Under the pieces are notes generated by a model. That model did not search any database and was not told the origin of the DNA. It saw nothing but the letters and a program-made list of their open reading frames with translations. From Bradyrhizobium sp. sGM-13 (lineage in GTDB: Bacteria; Pseudomonadota; Alphaproteobacteria; Rhizobiales; Xanthobacteraceae): DNA of 64,000 nt. The stretch's first letter is position 1. Every line of letters starts with the position of its first letter. This document shows, piece by piece, positions 34,677 through 43,414 of this stretch. The stretch lies in contig NZ_JAGWDK010000010.1 in the NCBI RefSeq assembly GCF_018398875.1, positions 221,541 to 285,540 of the forward strand, given 5' to 3'. Position numbers and translations under genes: made by a program.

Positions 34677-35936
34677 ATGAAGTTTGCTGAATTCAAGAAG
34701 GCCGGCCATTGGCCCACGCTACTCGCCGCCTTTCTCTATTTCGACATAAGCTTCATGGCTTGGGTCGCGCTCGGTCCATTGATCGTCTACATCGTGCATG
34801 ACATGAACCTGGCCGTCGACGAGAAGTTCACGCTCGTTGCCATCCCGGTTCTGGCCGGCGCACTGCTGCGCGTGCCGATGGGTATTCTCGCCGATCTGTT
34901 CGGCGCCAAGCGGACCGGAATTGTCGCGCAACTCGTCGTCATCGCCGCGACGTCCTGGGTTTGCTACTTCGGACTCCCGAGCAAGCTGTCGGTCGAAATC
35001 TTCGGTCTCGCGCTCGGCATCGGCGGCGCTTCGTTCGCGGTGGCACTGCCGCAGGCGAGCCGCTGGTATCCGCCGCAATATCAAGGCGTGGTGATGGGTA
35101 TCGCCGGCGCCGGCAACATGGGTGTCGTGCTCGACACGATGTTCGCGCCGACGATTGCCGAGCTTTGGGGCTGGCAAGCCGTGTTCGGCGTGCTGCTCGT
35201 TCCGATGGTGCTGATCCTCGCCTACTACGCCTATGCCGCCAAGGACGCGCCCGGAGAGCGCAAACCGATCTCGCTGAAGGCTTATGGCACGTTGCTGCGC
35301 GATCCCGACAGCCGCTGGTTCATGTTCTTCTACTTCATCACCTTCGGCGGCTTCGTCGGACTGGCCAACGCGTTGCCGCTGTATTTCACTGTGCAATATC
35401 ACGTATCAGGCGTCGCGGCGGGTCTGCTGGTTTCCTTGATCGTTGCTTTCGGCTCGGGTTTCCGCCCCGTCGGCGGCCTGATCGCCGACCGCATCGGCGG
35501 CATCCGTTCATTGTCGATGTTTTTTGGCGTCGTCGTGGCGGCATATCTCGTCATCGCCTTCATGCCGGAGGGGCCGGCCGCACCAGCGGCTGCGGGTTGG
35601 GCGCTCACCGAAATGCCGCGGATCGCCTGGCTGTCGGTGCTGCTGTTCTCGATCGGAGTCCTCGCGCTCGGCATGGGCAATGGCGCCGTGTTTCAGCTCA
35701 TTCCGCTCCGCTTCCGCCAGGAGATCGGCCTGATGACCGGCATGGTGGGTTGTGCCGGAGGCATCGGCGGCTTCTTCCTTGCCAAGGCCCTCGGCATTGC
35801 CAAGGGAATGACCGGCGGCTTCGGCCCGGGCTTCCTGTTTTTCGGCCTGCTGGCATTGCTTGGTTTCCTGGGACTTGCCATGGTCAAGGTGCGCTGGCGC
35901 ACCACATGGGGCGCCGCATCGGGAGCGCGGGTCTGA
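34677..35936 (+). CDS. Nitrate/nitrite transporter, MFS NarK/NasA type
   Basis: 419 residues and about 12 membrane helices. Nitrate-porter landmarks: FDISFMAWVALGPLIVYI in helix 1, RVPMGILADLFGAKR, the nitrate signature GIGGASFAVALPQASRWYPPQYQGVVMGIAGAGNMG, GFRPVGGLIADRIGG, and a second glycine-rich signature GMVGCAGGIGGFFLAKALG. It brings nitrate into the cytoplasm for NasA. The ATG at 34677 has no strong ribosome binding site. The kinase-phosphatase gene begins 33 bases after its stop. Confidence 0.9.
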   Translation: MKFAEFKKAGHWPTLLAAFLYFDISFMAWVALGPLIVYIVHDMNLAVDEKFTLVAIPVLAGALLRVPMGILADLFGAKRTGIVAQLVVIAATSWVCYFGLPSKLSVEIFGLALGIGGASFAVALPQASRWYPPQYQGVVMGIAGAGNMGVVLDTMFAPTIAELWGWQAVFGVLLVPMVLILAYYAYAAKDAPGERKPISLKAYGTLLRDPDSRWFMFFYFITFGGFVGLANALPLYFTVQYHVSGVAAGLLVSLIVAFGSGFRPVGGLIADRIGGIRSLSMFFGVVVAAYLVIAFMPEGPAAPAAAGWALTEMPRIAWLSVLLFSIGVLALGMGNGAVFQLIPLRFRQEIGLMTGMVGCAGGIGGFFLAKALGIAKGMTGGFGPGFLFFGLLALLGFLGLAMVKVRWRTTWGAASGARV

Positions 35937-35969
35937 CGGCGCGCGCTGCCAAATTGACAGGTCGCGCGG

Positions 35970-37682
35970 GTGACAATCGGTTCGCAGCGGAATCTCGGGG
36001 TTCGTGTCGGCTTCGTCAGCGAGACCGGCAAGCGCTCCGCCAATGAGGATTATGTCGGGACCTGTCTCGGCCGATCTGGTGTGAGCAACCGCGACATCGT
36101 CGCCGCCGTCGCCGATGGTGTCGGCGGATACAAGGGCGGGCGCGAGGCTGCAGAGCTTGCGGTTCGTTGCTTCATCGACGCCTATTATTCCCTCCCCGAG
36201 ACGCTCGGCGTACGCCGCCGGGCATCGCGCTCGCTGGAAGCCGCCAATAGCTGGATCTATACGCAAGGCCGCACCGATCCCCGCCTCAGCGGCATGAGTT
36301 GCGCCTTCTCGTCGATCATCCTGTCACGGCGGCTTTGCCACATCATTCACATCGGCGATACCCGCGCCTATCGCCTGAGCGAGGGGCGGCTGGAGCAGCT
36401 GACCACCGACCACATTGCCGGACGCGGTGATCTGGCTCACCTGCTCAACCGCGCCATCGGCTTCGAGGATTTTGCCCGCTTCGACTACGCCACCGTCGGG
36501 TTGCGGCAGCACGATAGGCTGCTGATCTGCAGCGACGGCGTCCATGGCGTACTAGCCGATCACCGCCTGCAGCTATTGTTGAGCGAGCGCACCTCGCCGG
36601 AAGAATCCGCTCGCGCACTCGTCGACGCGGCGCTGGATGCCGGCTCCACCGACAACATGACCGCGTTGGTGCTCGATGTCGTCGACCTGCCTCCTGCCGA
36701 CCGGGACGAGCTCACTCACTCGATCGCGACGCTTCCGATTCTGGATTTGCCTGCGACGGGCGACGTGATCGATGCTTTCACGCTCGGCGAGATACTGTCA
36801 GACGGCCGCTACAGCCGACTGTTCAAGGCGATCGACAAGCGGCAGGGCCGCGAAGTCGTGCTGAAGTTTCCGCATCCGCGCGTGGCCAGTGAGGGCTCCT
36901 ATCGCCTCGCCTTCGTCCGCGAGGCATGGGTCGCGGCCCGCGTGCGCAGCCTTTGGATCGGAGAGATCATCGAACTGCCTGCCGAGCGGCAGAGCCGTCT
37001 CTATTCGGTGATGCCGCTCTACGAAGGCGAGACGCTGGAACAGCGCCTCAAACGTTCGCCGCAGCTTTCGTTGGCCGAAGGCATCGGCATCGCGACCAAG
37101 CTGGCGCGCGCGGTTGCCACCCTGCACCGCGCCGGCATCATCCATCGCGACATCAAGCCCGACAACGTGATCCTGTTGAAGGCCGGCGGATTGCGGCTGG
37201 TCGACCTTGGCGTCGCGCGCGTGCCGTTGCTCGAGGACTTCCCGGCGGAGGATATTCCGGGCACGCCAAGCTACATGGCGCCGGAGTTGTTCAGCGGGCG
37301 GCCCGGCGACGAGCTTTCCGATCTCTATGCGCTCGGCGTCACCGTGTACCGGATGTTCACCGCCGCCTATCCCTACGGCGAAATCGAACCGTTCTCGCGG
37401 CCTCGCTTCGGCAAGCCAACCTACCTCTCGCGCTATCGCCCCGATCTGCCGGCCTGGCTGGACGCGGTGGTCGGCAAGGCGCTCAACGTCGATCGTGCGC
37501 AACGCTACGGCGACGTCATCGAATTCTCGCACGAGCTCGAAAACGGCGCGATGTGGGCGAAACCTGCCGTCACGTCACGGCGCTCGCTCTACGAGCGCGA
37601 CCCGCTGGTGTTCTGGAAGAGCCTGTCGGCGGGCCTCGTCGTGCTCGTCATCCTGCTGCTTGCATGGATCGTAAAAAATTAG
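35970..37682 (+). CDS. Bifunctional PP2C-type phosphatase / Ser-Thr protein kinase, membrane anchored
   Basis: 570 residues starting at GTG 35970. PP2C domain 10-240 with metal motifs AVADGVGG (46-53), GDTRAY (129-134), CSDGVHG (187-193) and GSTDN (225-229). Kinase domain ~270-530 with ATP-binding Lys299, catalytic loop HRDIKPDN (392-399), DLG at 412-414 in place of DFG, and GTPSYMAPE (431-439). The Gly-rich loop is weak (LGEILSDGRYSRLF). One C-terminal membrane helix (552-568) anchors it. Neighbours imply control of nitrate uptake or reduction. Genes of this architecture accompany nitrate transporters in several proteobacteria. The target is unknown. Confidence 0.88.
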   Translation: MTIGSQRNLGVRVGFVSETGKRSANEDYVGTCLGRSGVSNRDIVAAVADGVGGYKGGREAAELAVRCFIDAYYSLPETLGVRRRASRSLEAANSWIYTQGRTDPRLSGMSCAFSSIILSRRLCHIIHIGDTRAYRLSEGRLEQLTTDHIAGRGDLAHLLNRAIGFEDFARFDYATVGLRQHDRLLICSDGVHGVLADHRLQLLLSERTSPEESARALVDAALDAGSTDNMTALVLDVVDLPPADRDELTHSIATLPILDLPATGDVIDAFTLGEILSDGRYSRLFKAIDKRQGREVVLKFPHPRVASEGSYRLAFVREAWVAARVRSLWIGEIIELPAERQSRLYSVMPLYEGETLEQRLKRSPQLSLAEGIGIATKLARAVATLHRAGIIHRDIKPDNVILLKAGGLRLVDLGVARVPLLEDFPAEDIPGTPSYMAPELFSGRPGDELSDLYALGVTVYRMFTAAYPYGEIEPFSRPRFGKPTYLSRYRPDLPAWLDAVVGKALNVDRAQRYGDVIEFSHELENGAMWAKPAVTSRRSLYERDPLVFWKSLSAGLVVLVILLLAWIVKN

Positions 37683-37708
37683 CCCGACGCTCGGGTGGAG
37701 CGTCGGGC
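37682..37708. terminator. Bidirectional hairpin terminator
   Basis: GCCCGACGCTC (37682-37692) and GAGCGTCGGGC (37698-37708) form a perfect 11-bp stem around a 5-base loop. It directly follows the kinase-phosphatase stop and precedes the convergent aldehyde dehydrogenase gene. The absence of a T-run makes Rho-independent action less certain. Confidence 0.6.
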
Positions 37709-37752
37709 CATATCATGGGCGAAGCAAACGGGGCTGGCTTCGCCAGCCTGGT

Positions 37753-39189
37753 TCACACCCCGGTCTGGGTGATGAACTTGGTATTGAAATAGCCCTCCAT
37801 CGCCTCGGTGCCACCTTCCGAGCCATAGCCGGAATCCTTGACGCCGCCGAACGGCACTTCGGGCAGGGCCAGACCAAAACTGTTGATCGAGACCATGCCG
37901 GCTTCGATTGCCGCGCCGATCGCGGTCGCCGTCTTGGTCGAGCTGGTAAAGGCGTAGGACGCGAGACCGAACGGCAAGCGGTTGGCCTCCTCGGCTACCT
38001 CGTCGAAGGTGGAGAATCGCGAGATCAGCGCCAGCGGCCCGAACGGCTCCTCGTTCATGGCGCGCGCATCCTTCGGCACGTCGCTGACGACCGTCGGCTC
38101 GAAGAAGTAGCCCTTGTTGCCGACGCGGTGGCCGCCGGTCTCGAGCTTGGCGCCCTTGCCGACCGCATCCTGCACCATGCCCTCGATGGCGGTGACGCGG
38201 CGCGGATTGGCGAGCGACCCCATCTTCGAGTCGGGATCGAGACCATTGCCGACCTTCATCGACTTGGCGCCTTCGACGAACTTGTCGACGAATTCACGGA
38301 ACACGTCGTCCTGCACCAGCATGCGCGTCGGCGAGATGCAGACCTGGCCGGCATTGCGGTACTTCGCTGCGGCCAGAATCTTGGCCGCCGACGACACGTC
38401 GGCGTCCTTGAACACGATGGCCGGCGCGTGGCCGCCCAGCTCCATGGTGGCGCGCTTCATGTGCAGGCCCGCCAAGGCGGAGAGCTGTTTGCCCACAACG
38501 GTGGAGCCGGTGAAGGAAATCTTGCGGATCACCGGATGCGGAATGAGATATTCCGAAATCTCCGACGGCACGCCGTAGACCAGATTGATGACGCCGTCAG
38601 GCACGCCCGCATCGACGAATGCCTTGATCAGTTGCGCAGGCGACGCCGGCGTTTCCTCGGGCGCCTTGACGATGATCGAACAGCCGGCCGCGAGCCCCGC
38701 GGAGAGCTTGCGAACCACTTGGTTGATCGGGAAATTCCACGGCGTAAACGCCGCAACCGGGCCGACCGGCTCCTTGACGGCGATCTGGTAGATGCCGGGG
38801 CCGCGCGCCGGGATCACCCGGCCATAGGCGCGCTTGGCTTCTTCGGCGAACCACTCGATGACGTCGGCGGCGGCCATGGCCTCCATCTTGGCCTCGGCCA
38901 GCGTCTTGCCCTGCTCCATCGTCAACAGCGGCGCGATCTCGTCATTGCGCTCGCGCATGATCGCGGCCGCCTTGCGCATGATCTTGCAGCGGTCGAACGG
39001 CGCCACCGCGCGCCAGACCTTAAATCCCTTGGCGGCGGCTTCCAGCGCCTCGTCAAGATCGGCACGGTCGGCATGCGCAACGGTGCCGATCGTTTCCTCG
39101 GTCGCCGGGTTGAGCACGGCGATGGTCTTGCCAGACTGGCTCGGACGCCATTTGCCGTTGATGAAGAGTTGGGTATTGGAATATGCCAC
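37753..39189 (-). CDS. NAD(P)-dependent aldehyde dehydrogenase, succinate-semialdehyde type
   Basis: 478 residues of the ALDH superfamily. FTPWNFPINQVVRK, the catalytic Glu in MELGGHAPAIVF, and the nucleophile Cys in NAGQVCISPTRMLV. EEPFGPLALI and PFGGVKDSGYG complete the fold. The overall pattern fits the GabD-like group that oxidises succinate semialdehyde or related omega-semialdehydes. It is downstream, on the same strand, of the branched-chain-type ABC importer operon and may act on the imported compound. Confidence 0.9.
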   Translation of the reverse strand: MAYSNTQLFINGKWRPSQSGKTIAVLNPATEETIGTVAHADRADLDEALEAAAKGFKVWRAVAPFDRCKIMRKAAAIMRERNDEIAPLLTMEQGKTLAEAKMEAMAAADVIEWFAEEAKRAYGRVIPARGPGIYQIAVKEPVGPVAAFTPWNFPINQVVRKLSAGLAAGCSIIVKAPEETPASPAQLIKAFVDAGVPDGVINLVYGVPSEISEYLIPHPVIRKISFTGSTVVGKQLSALAGLHMKRATMELGGHAPAIVFKDADVSSAAKILAAAKYRNAGQVCISPTRMLVQDDVFREFVDKFVEGAKSMKVGNGLDPDSKMGSLANPRRVTAIEGMVQDAVGKGAKLETGGHRVGNKGYFFEPTVVSDVPKDARAMNEEPFGPLALISRFSTFDEVAEEANRLPFGLASYAFTSSTKTATAIGAAIEAGMVSINSFGLALPEVPFGGVKDSGYGSEGGTEAMEGYFNTKFITQTGV

Positions 39190-39285
39190 GAGATTTTCTC
39201 CCTGAGCTTATTGGTCGCCAAATGGCGCGCGCGGCGGAAATCAGGCGCCTATATGATGGAAGCCCGATCGAATTGCAAAGCCGAT

Positions 39286-39945
39286 TCAACGATGCGCGGC
39301 CGCGCGGCCGACGCATAGCGCTTCCGCGGCCCGCGTCATTTCCGGGCCCAGATAGCTCCGGAACCGGGGCTCGCGGGTGAGCGCCGCAAAATCCGGCTGT
39401 CGCGTGACCCCACCGTCCGCGACCAGTAGATATTGCTCAGCGATTTCGGCCAGGATTTCCAGGTGCCAGGCCGCAGTCGGATGCAGGCACACCACCACGA
39501 GCCGCCCCTCCGCGCGCAGTTTGCGGAAGAAATCGAGCATAAAGCCGATATAGCCGTCCTGCAGGTTGAATTGCGGCTCGTCGAACAGATGCACCATCGG
39601 CGCCGGCGTCGGCGACTTTTCGAGGAGTATCGATGGCACCAGCTTGCGGAAGCGGCGTACCTGATAGGTCTGGTGATAATGGATCGCGAGGCGGTCGCGT
39701 TCGCGGTACTTGACCTTATGGATATCTGTGCCGGCGACATAAACGCGGCCGGACGATGGCGCATTCGAGCCAGTCATCATTTCGAACAGCGTCGTCTTGC
39801 CGGCCCCGTTCGGGCCGACCACGCCGATAACAGCGGGTCGGTCGATCACGAGATTGGCTTCAAGTGTGAACGTCGGCCGGCGCACTACGCGGCCACGCGT
39901 GTAGACCTTGCGGACCTGATCGAGGACGAGCAGCGGCGAGGCCAT
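39286..39945 (-). CDS. Atypical ABC-type ATPase lacking the signature subdomain
   Basis: 219 residues. Walker A is VVGPNGAGKTTLF, a Q-loop-like HYHQTYQ follows, then only about 35 residues lead to Walker B-like MVHLFDEPQFNLQD and a switch-His-like VVCLHPTAAWHLE. No LSGGQ-type signature can be found. The Q-loop to Walker B interval is far shorter than the ~60-75 residues of a normal ABC ATPase, so most of the helical subdomain is missing. The gene overlaps the preceding LivF-like gene by one base and is part of the importer operon. It may be a regulatory or ATP-sensing subunit rather than a motor. Confidence 0.8.
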   Translation of the reverse strand: MASPLLVLDQVRKVYTRGRVVRRPTFTLEANLVIDRPAVIGVVGPNGAGKTTLFEMMTGSNAPSSGRVYVAGTDIHKVKYRERDRLAIHYHQTYQVRRFRKLVPSILLEKSPTPAPMVHLFDEPQFNLQDGYIGFMLDFFRKLRAEGRLVVVCLHPTAAWHLEILAEIAEQYLLVADGGVTRQPDFAALTREPRFRSYLGPEMTRAAEALCVGRAAAHR

Positions 39946-40646
39946 CAGTGAACTCCAAGCAGGCGTTGGCGCAAGCCGCGGTCGTCACGAAGCGTCGCGG
40001 CATCTCCGTTCCAGGCGATCCGGCCGCGGTCGATAACGGCGGCTTGGTCGGCGACCGACAGCGCGATCTCGGCATTCTGCTCGACCACGAGTGAGGCGAC
40101 GCCCTCGTTCCGCAGCCTGCGGATGGTCGCAAGCACGTCACCAACGATTTTCGGCGCGAGCCCCTGGCTCGGCTCGTCGAACAGGATCAGTCCGGGCGAT
40201 CCGACAAGCGCACGCGCGATCGCCACCATTTGCATCTCGCCGCCCGACAGGTTTTCGCATTCGCGTTCCATCAGGTATTCGAGCGGCGAGAAGATTTCGC
40301 ACGCCTCCTTGACGGTCCAGCTCCGGAATTTCGTCCGCTTCTGCGCAATGCCGAGATTGCGCGCCACCGAGAGCGTCGGACACAGCCGACGATCGTCGGG
40401 CACCCAGCCGATCCCGCCGCGCGCGATTTCATGCGTCGGGCTATGCGTGACCTCGCGGCCGTCGAACCTGACGGCGCCTCGGCGCGGACGGGTCAATCCC
40501 AGGATCGAGCGCAGCATCGTGGTCTTGCCGGCGCCGTTAGGGCCCAACAGCGCAAATACCTTGCCGCGCTCGACAGATAGCGATGCGCCAAACAGCGCCT
40601 GCGTCTCACCGTAGAACGTATCGACCGCCTCTACCTGGAGAATCAT
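39945..40646 (-). CDS. livF-like: ABC transporter ATP-binding protein, LivF type
   Basis: 233 residues. Walker A LGPNGAGKTTMLRSILG, Q-loop replaced by GWVPDDRRLCPTLSV, signature NLSGGEMQMVAIARAL, Walker B LILFDEPSQGLAP and VVEQNAEIAL. This is the LivF pattern of branched-chain-amino-acid-type importers. It overlaps the LivG-like gene by 4 bases and the atypical ATPase by 1, so all three are translated together. Confidence 0.92.
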   Translation of the reverse strand: MILQVEAVDTFYGETQALFGASLSVERGKVFALLGPNGAGKTTMLRSILGLTRPRRGAVRFDGREVTHSPTHEIARGGIGWVPDDRRLCPTLSVARNLGIAQKRTKFRSWTVKEACEIFSPLEYLMERECENLSGGEMQMVAIARALVGSPGLILFDEPSQGLAPKIVGDVLATIRRLRNEGVASLVVEQNAEIALSVADQAAVIDRGRIAWNGDAATLRDDRGLRQRLLGVH

Positions 40647-41386
40647 GCGAACCGCCCGAGGTTAGAGCGCTTGACCCATTCGTTCTGCTGCAGCTCGTGC
40701 GGCGCGCCGCGCGCGACGACTTGGCCCCAATGGATCACGGAAATACGGTCAGCCAGCGAAAACAGGAATTCCATGTCGTGCTCGATGGCCACGATCGTGA
40801 GCTTGCCCTTGAGCCGGCCAACCAGCGTCGCGAGGCGCTGTACGCCGTCGGAGCCAAGCCCGGAGGTTGGCTCGTCCAGGCACAACGCGCGGGGTCCCTG
40901 CCCCAGCGCGACCGCGATCTCGAGCGCACGGCGATCGCCATAGCTGAGATCCTTGGCGCGGGTATCGCCCTTGTCGGCAAGGCCAACGGTAACAAGTATC
41001 TCGGAAGCCTTCTCGGCAAACCCGCGATCGCCGGCAACGGCGCGGTGCATATCGAATCCGCGGGCGCGAAAGCCCGGCAGGCCGACCATGACATTCTCGC
41101 GCGCGGAAAACTCGTCGAACAGTGTCATGATCTGGAACGAGCGGGCGACGCCTTTGGCTGCAATGCGATGCGAACTCAGCCCCGTCACATCCTCGCCGTC
41201 GAACCGAATCGAGCCACGGCTCGGCTTGACGCGGCCGGTGAGCACGTTGAAGAATGTGGTCTTGCCGGCGCCGTTCGGCCCCATCAGGCCGTGGAACTCC
41301 CCCTCGGGTACTGTCAGGTCGATGCTTTCAAGCACGACGCGGTCGCCGAAGCGAACATGAACGCCGGAAACTTCGATCAGCGCCAT
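40643..41386 (-). CDS. livG-like: ABC transporter ATP-binding protein, LivG type
   Basis: 247 residues. Walker A MGPNGAGKTTFFNVLTG, Q-loop RSFQIMTLFDE, signature DLSYGDRRALEIAVALG (LSYGDRR, usual for LivG), Walker B ALCLDEPTSGLG, and switch His in AIEHDMEFLF. The ATG at 41386 follows GGAGG and lies 10 bases inside the LivM-like gene. Confidence 0.92.
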   Translation of the reverse strand: MALIEVSGVHVRFGDRVVLESIDLTVPEGEFHGLMGPNGAGKTTFFNVLTGRVKPSRGSIRFDGEDVTGLSSHRIAAKGVARSFQIMTLFDEFSARENVMVGLPGFRARGFDMHRAVAGDRGFAEKASEILVTVGLADKGDTRAKDLSYGDRRALEIAVALGQGPRALCLDEPTSGLGSDGVQRLATLVGRLKGKLTIVAIEHDMEFLFSLADRISVIHWGQVVARGAPHELQQNEWVKRSNLGRFA

Positions 41387-42420
41387 CGTCCGCCTCCGAC
41401 CAAGAGACGCAGCGCAGTGCCGCCTTGCTTCCGCATCGAATTTAACGACCGGTTCTGCCACGCGGCCATGACGGCTCCGGCAACCCCCTCAGGCCGGAAG
41501 AGCACGACCGCGATGAACAGCAGCCCGAAATAAAGCATCCAGGCGTTCGTCATGGCGCCGATCACGTCGCGCGCGATCAGGAACAGAAACACGCCGATGA
41601 CAGGACCCCAGAAGCTGACGAGGCCGCCGCCGACCAGCGTCATCATCACGACGTAGCCGGACTGATGCAGGCTCATTACATCAGGGAACGCCGCAAGCTG
41701 CGCCATCGCGAACAGGCCGCCGGCAAATCCTGATACCGCCGCCGACAGCGCGAAGATCGACGCCTTGTAGAGCCACACATTATAGCCGAGATGCGCAGCG
41801 CGGATTTCGCTCTGCTTGATCGCCGCGATAACCCGGCCATAGGGTGAATGCACCAGCCGCCACAGCGCGATAACAGCGATTCCGAAGACCATGAGGACAA
41901 AATAGTAGAATGCCACATTGCCGGCGAGATCGAACGACGCAAACCCAAAATCGGCGGGCAGCCGCGCGATCTTCAGCAGCCCATCCTCGCCGCCCGTGAC
42001 CTTGTGCGACTTGATCGCAAGCGTCCAGAAAATCTGGCCAAAGGCGATGGTCATGAACGCATAGTAGATGCCCCGCCGGTGCGAGATGAATAGCGCGACC
42101 AGCGCGCCGGCCAAACCCGCGACTGCAAATGCAGCCGCAAGGCAGACCCAGAGATTGGCGACGACATTGAACTGGCAGAGGCCGAAAGCGTAGGCTCCAA
42201 TGCCGAAATAGGCGCCGTGGCCGAATGACGGCAGGCCGGCGGTTCCCAGCACGAGATTGAACGCGAGCGCATAGAGTGACCAGATCAGGATCTCGATCCC
42301 GAGATAGGGATAGAGGCCGGCGCGCCCGATCCAGAGCGGCACGGTGGCCAGCACCAGCCACAGCACCAGCATGGTCGGCGTGATGAGCCGCGCGGAATTG
42401 GATTGCGGTGTTGGGATCAT
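41377..42420 (-). CDS. livM-like: ABC transporter permease, LivM type
   Basis: 347 residues with about eight to ten membrane helices. LGTAGLPSFGHGAYFGIGAYAFGL is the LivM/LivH family hallmark, and the EAA-type loop reads GRVIAAIKQSEIRAAHLGYNVWLYK. An Arg-rich C-terminal tail follows the last helix. The ATG at 42420 is 3 bases after the LivH-like stop. Confidence 0.9.
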   Translation of the reverse strand: MIPTPQSNSARLITPTMLVLWLVLATVPLWIGRAGLYPYLGIEILIWSLYALAFNLVLGTAGLPSFGHGAYFGIGAYAFGLCQFNVVANLWVCLAAAFAVAGLAGALVALFISHRRGIYYAFMTIAFGQIFWTLAIKSHKVTGGEDGLLKIARLPADFGFASFDLAGNVAFYYFVLMVFGIAVIALWRLVHSPYGRVIAAIKQSEIRAAHLGYNVWLYKASIFALSAAVSGFAGGLFAMAQLAAFPDVMSLHQSGYVVMMTLVGGGLVSFWGPVIGVFLFLIARDVIGAMTNAWMLYFGLLFIAVVLFRPEGVAGAVMAAWQNRSLNSMRKQGGTALRLLVGGGRWR

Positions 42421-42422
42421 CT

Positions 42423-43343
42423 TCAGGCCTCGAGCACGCTTTTCTTGCCCCAGAGCCCGCGCGCCCTGAACGTCACGACCGCCACCAGCAACACGTACAT
42501 CGATAGCAACGACCACTCGGAGGCGTAGGCGCCGGACAGACCGACGGCGAGCCCGACCAGAAGGCCGGCAACGACCGCGCCCCAGAAACTGCCGACGCCG
42601 CCGAGCACGATTACCAGGAATGCCGGAATGACGGCGTCGACGCCCATGTGCGGACGTATGCCCCAGATCGGCGCCACGATAATGCCGGCGATGGCCGCCA
42701 GCATGGTGCCGAACACGAAGACGAGCAGCCGCAGCCGCGTCAGGTTGATGCCGAGCGCGCGCACGATTTCGCTGTCATGCGCACCCGCCTTCACGGTGGC
42801 GCCGAACGAGGTCTTTTCGATCAGGAGCCAGACCAGGCCGATGACCGCGACTGCAATGCCCGCGGCATAGAAGCGGTAGGTCGACCAGATCAGATCGCCG
42901 AAGATAAAACCGCCATTGACCGCTTGCGGCACCTGCAACACGTAGTCGCGCGTGCCCCAGGTCAGGCGGATCATCTCCTCGATCACCATAGCAGCGCCAA
43001 AGGTCAGCAGCAAACCGTAAAGCGGATCCTTGCCGTAGGTCCGGCGCATGCAGAATTCGATGGCGATCCCGACGACGCCGACCGCAGCCGGCGCCAGGAT
43101 CAGTGTCGCGGCGTAGCGCCAGCCGAGCGGCAATGCCAGCCAGGACTGCGCAAGGTCAGCCGGGAACGGCGGGCGCGGCCCCATCAGTTGCATGGCGAAA
43201 TAGGCGCCGAGCGCGAACAGCGAGCCGTGCGCCAGATTGATCTGCTCCATGAGGCCCACGATCAGCATGAATCCGAGCGCGATCAACGCGAACAGGAGGC
43301 CGAGCGTGAGGCCGTTGAGGATGTGCGGCAGAAGATCGAACAA
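42423..43343 (-). CDS. livH-like: ABC transporter permease, LivH type
   Basis: 306 residues. LIALGFMLIVGLMEQINLAHGSLFALGAYFA at the N-terminus is diagnostic for LivH, and GATVKAGAHDSEIVRALGINLTRLRLLVF is the ATPase-docking loop. It forms the channel with the LivM-like subunit. The gene lies 71 bases downstream of the binding-protein gene, with a stable hairpin in the gap. Confidence 0.9.
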   Translation of the reverse strand: MFDLLPHILNGLTLGLLFALIALGFMLIVGLMEQINLAHGSLFALGAYFAMQLMGPRPPFPADLAQSWLALPLGWRYAATLILAPAAVGVVGIAIEFCMRRTYGKDPLYGLLLTFGAAMVIEEMIRLTWGTRDYVLQVPQAVNGGFIFGDLIWSTYRFYAAGIAVAVIGLVWLLIEKTSFGATVKAGAHDSEIVRALGINLTRLRLLVFVFGTMLAAIAGIIVAPIWGIRPHMGVDAVIPAFLVIVLGGVGSFWGAVVAGLLVGLAVGLSGAYASEWSLLSMYVLLVAVVTFRARGLWGKKSVLEA

Positions 43344-43370
43344 GCTGCATTCTCGTATTGCTGTTGCAGG

Positions 43371-43397
43371 GCAGCGGGCACACGACGCGCCCGCTGC
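43371..43397 (-). promoter_or_regulatory. Intercistronic hairpin between binding-protein and permease genes
   Basis: GCAGCGGGC (43371-43379) and GCCCGCTGC (43389-43397) form a perfect 9-bp stem with a 9-base loop between the binding-protein stop and the LivH-like start. Such stems often protect the upstream message or cause partial termination, so that binding protein is made in excess over permease. The role is inferred. Confidence 0.6.
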
Positions 43398-43414
43398 GAA
43401 TTCAAGCGGCGAAC

